NCBI GenBank assembly: GCA_959604115.1
Contig: CAUHBW010000244.1
Span: 1 to 6,081 of the forward strand
Reading direction: 5' to 3'
From: an uncultured Bilophila sp.
GTDB taxonomy: Bacteria > Desulfobacterota > Desulfovibrionia > Desulfovibrionales > Desulfovibrionaceae
Length of the DNA: 6,081 nt
Position 1 is the first letter of the stretch. Every line of letters starts with the position of its first letter. The translations under genes were made by a program, and so were the position numbers. The notes under the pieces are model-generated. The model had not been told where the DNA came from, searched no databases, and worked only from the letters and a program-made list of their open reading frames with translations. Positions 5,081-6,081 of the stretch are shown one piece after another.

Positions 5081-6010
5081 CTATTTTCTCAGGAAGCCGG
5101 GAAGCTTGAAGTACAGTTGCGAAAGCGGATCGAAGAGGCTTCCCGGCAGCCACGAAGCGAGCCGGAACAGCCGGATTTTGGGCGACGCCGTATAGGGGGC
5201 CACCAGTTTGCGGGCTTCGGCTCCCCTGCCCTCGCGCCACAGGGTCACGGCCTTCTGGAACGCGGCCCGACGCGTCAGGATGTCCACCAGATCGGGATAC
5301 TCTTGATCGTATCCGGGATACAGCTTGCGGTGCTTGTCGAGAATCCGCAGGGTTTCGTCCGCGAACTGGCCGAACTTGCGGAAGGTGGTGTTCACGCCGT
5401 GGATACGCCACCGGGTCAGCGGCTCGTCCACGTGGTCCAGCTCCCACGTCTTGGCGATGCGGTAAAACACGTCCGCCTCTTCGCACACGTTCAGCGATTC
5501 GTCGAACCACTCGCCCAGACCGTCCAGCGCGGACTTGCGGATCACCGCCGAGGACATGGAAATCCACTGCCGGGTCATCAGCTCGCGGAACACCATACCT
5601 CGCGCGGGCCGGGTCGATTCGAACATGCGCGACAGCGTTTTCCTGCCGTTGAACATCTCGGTGTCGGTGCTGACCAGCCCGACCTTCGGATTGGCCTCGA
5701 ACAGAGCCACCTGCTTTTCCAGCTTGGTGGGGAGCCATTCGTCGTCGCAGTCCAGAAAGGCCAGCAGTTCGCCCTCGGCCTTCGCGATGGCGAGGTTGCG
5801 CGCGGCTCCGAGCGGGACGGTCTTTTCCGCGAGGAAGTAGCGCACCTTCGGTCCGTAGCTTTGCGCGACGGCTGCGCTGTCGTCCGTGGAGCAGTTGTCC
5901 CAGAAGACGATCTCCCAGTCCTTCCACGTCTGGCGGAACACCGAGTCCATCGCTTCGCGCAGATGCTCCGCGCTGTTGTAGCAGTTCATGATAACCGTAA
6001 CTTTCGGCAT
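5081..6010 (-). CDS. Family 2 glycosyltransferase (GT-A fold), likely envelope polysaccharide
   Basis: A 309-residue family 2 glycosyltransferase that would transfer a sugar from a nucleotide-sugar donor at the cytoplasmic face of the membrane. The N-terminal strand MPKVTVIMNCYN (1-12), HLREAMDSVFRQTWKDWEIV (16-35) and DNCSTDDS (38-45) form the nucleotide-binding half. The metal-binding DxD is Asp87-Cys-Asp89 within FLDCDDEWLPTKLEKQ (85-100). EEADVFYRIAK (177-187) occupies the place of the catalytic-base motif, and WRIHGVNTT (201-209) follows as in related enzymes. No signal peptide or membrane helix is evident; the C-terminus ends in a basic/aromatic segment (LYFKLPGFLRK) that could touch the membrane. 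Donor and acceptor cannot be told. The ATG at 6010 has GAGGT a few bases upstream. It is separated from rluD-coaE by 144 bases with terminator-like structure, so it is probably its own unit. With rfaE1 in the same window, an LPS or O-antigen role is plausible but unproven. Confidence 0.9.
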   Translation of the reverse strand: MPKVTVIMNCYNSAEHLREAMDSVFRQTWKDWEIVFWDNCSTDDSAAVAQSYGPKVRYFLAEKTVPLGAARNLAIAKAEGELLAFLDCDDEWLPTKLEKQVALFEANPKVGLVSTDTEMFNGRKTLSRMFESTRPARGMVFRELMTRQWISMSSAVIRKSALDGLGEWFDESLNVCEEADVFYRIAKTWELDHVDEPLTRWRIHGVNTTFRKFGQFADETLRILDKHRKLYPGYDQEYPDLVDILTRRAAFQKAVTLWREGRGAEARKLVAPYTASPKIRLFRLASWLPGSLFDPLSQLYFKLPGFLRK

Positions 6011-6050
6011 AGAGACCTCGTAGAGTAGAATGGAGGTGGGTGGAAGATAC

Positions 6051-6081
6051 GGGGAGGGGAAGGAGAACCTTTCTAAAGAAA
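6051..6081 (-). repeat. Half of a long hairpin cut by the window edge
   Basis: The plus strand ends with a G/A-rich arm, then GGAGAACCTTTC, a TAAA loop and GAAA, the beginning of the return arm. TTTC (6070-6073) and GAAA (6078-6081) already pair. By analogy with 1-36 and 4974-4986, the bases past the window should continue as GGTTCTCC and a C/T-rich stretch. It would be the terminator of a minus-strand gene to the right. It stands about 40 bases upstream of the glycosyltransferase start; no promoter is recognisable in the 6011-6050 interval. Confidence 0.5.

Noticed and set aside
5429..5434. CACGTG core in the glycosyltransferase gene as a further parS
   Set aside because: The flanks (CGTCC and GTCCA) match the parS half-sites poorly; it encodes an ordinary His-Val pair.
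1..6081. CRISPR array, tRNA, rRNA or insertion sequence
   Set aside because: No regularly spaced repeats, no tRNA-like T-arm motif in a foldable context, and no transposase or terminal inverted repeats were seen.

Overview
The window is GC-rich bacterial chromosomal DNA in which every credible gene lies on the minus strand. The gene set is a ParA/ParB pair with parS-like sites, a heptose-phosphate kinase for lipopolysaccharide (LPS) core, an RluA-family pseudouridine synthase fused to dephospho-CoA kinase, and a family 2 glycosyltransferase. With the long C/T-rich intergenic hairpins, it suggests a Gram-negative of the Desulfovibrio type (Desulfobacterota). That assignment is inference from gene content and style; no ribosomal RNA or other decisive marker is present.

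Layout in transcription order, high to low coordinates. (1) 6051-6081: half of a long hairpin cut by the window edge. (2) 5081-6010: family 2 glycosyltransferase. (3) 4937-5080: gap with a hairpin and a composite inverted repeat/terminator-like element. (4) 3299-4936: RluD-type pseudouridine synthase plus CoaE in one frame, with a near-perfect parS inside the synthase part and a possible internal start for the CoaE part. (5) 2899-3298: a 400-base gap holding several inverted repeats, a probable minus-strand terminator, a candidate parA promoter and a 15/16 parS. (6) 2113-2898: parA. (7) 2093-2108: a weaker parS-like site. (8) 1060-2049: parB. (9) 54-1067: rfaE1/hldE kinase, overlapping parB by 8 bases. 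(10) 1-36: a perfect 16-bp-stem hairpin that ends the operon.

parA, parB and rfaE1 look like one transcription unit: a promoter near 2950-2978, gaps of 63 and -8 bases, and a closing hairpin. ParB binds parS and spreads, and ParA moves the complex, so the three parS-like matches within 2.8 kb make this a plausible chromosomal centromere. One parS lies between the candidate parA promoter and the parA start, where ParB binding could feed back on the operon. The kinase and the glycosyltransferase both fit envelope polysaccharide synthesis. The fusion protein joins rRNA modification and the last step of coenzyme A synthesis, with no obvious functional link to its neighbours.

Most notable are the parS cluster, including a site inside an unrelated coding region; the synthase-CoaE fusion with an altered CoaE motif and an internal ribosome-binding site; and the structured 400-base leader upstream of parA, where three helices gain a G-U pair only if the RNA is read from the minus strand.
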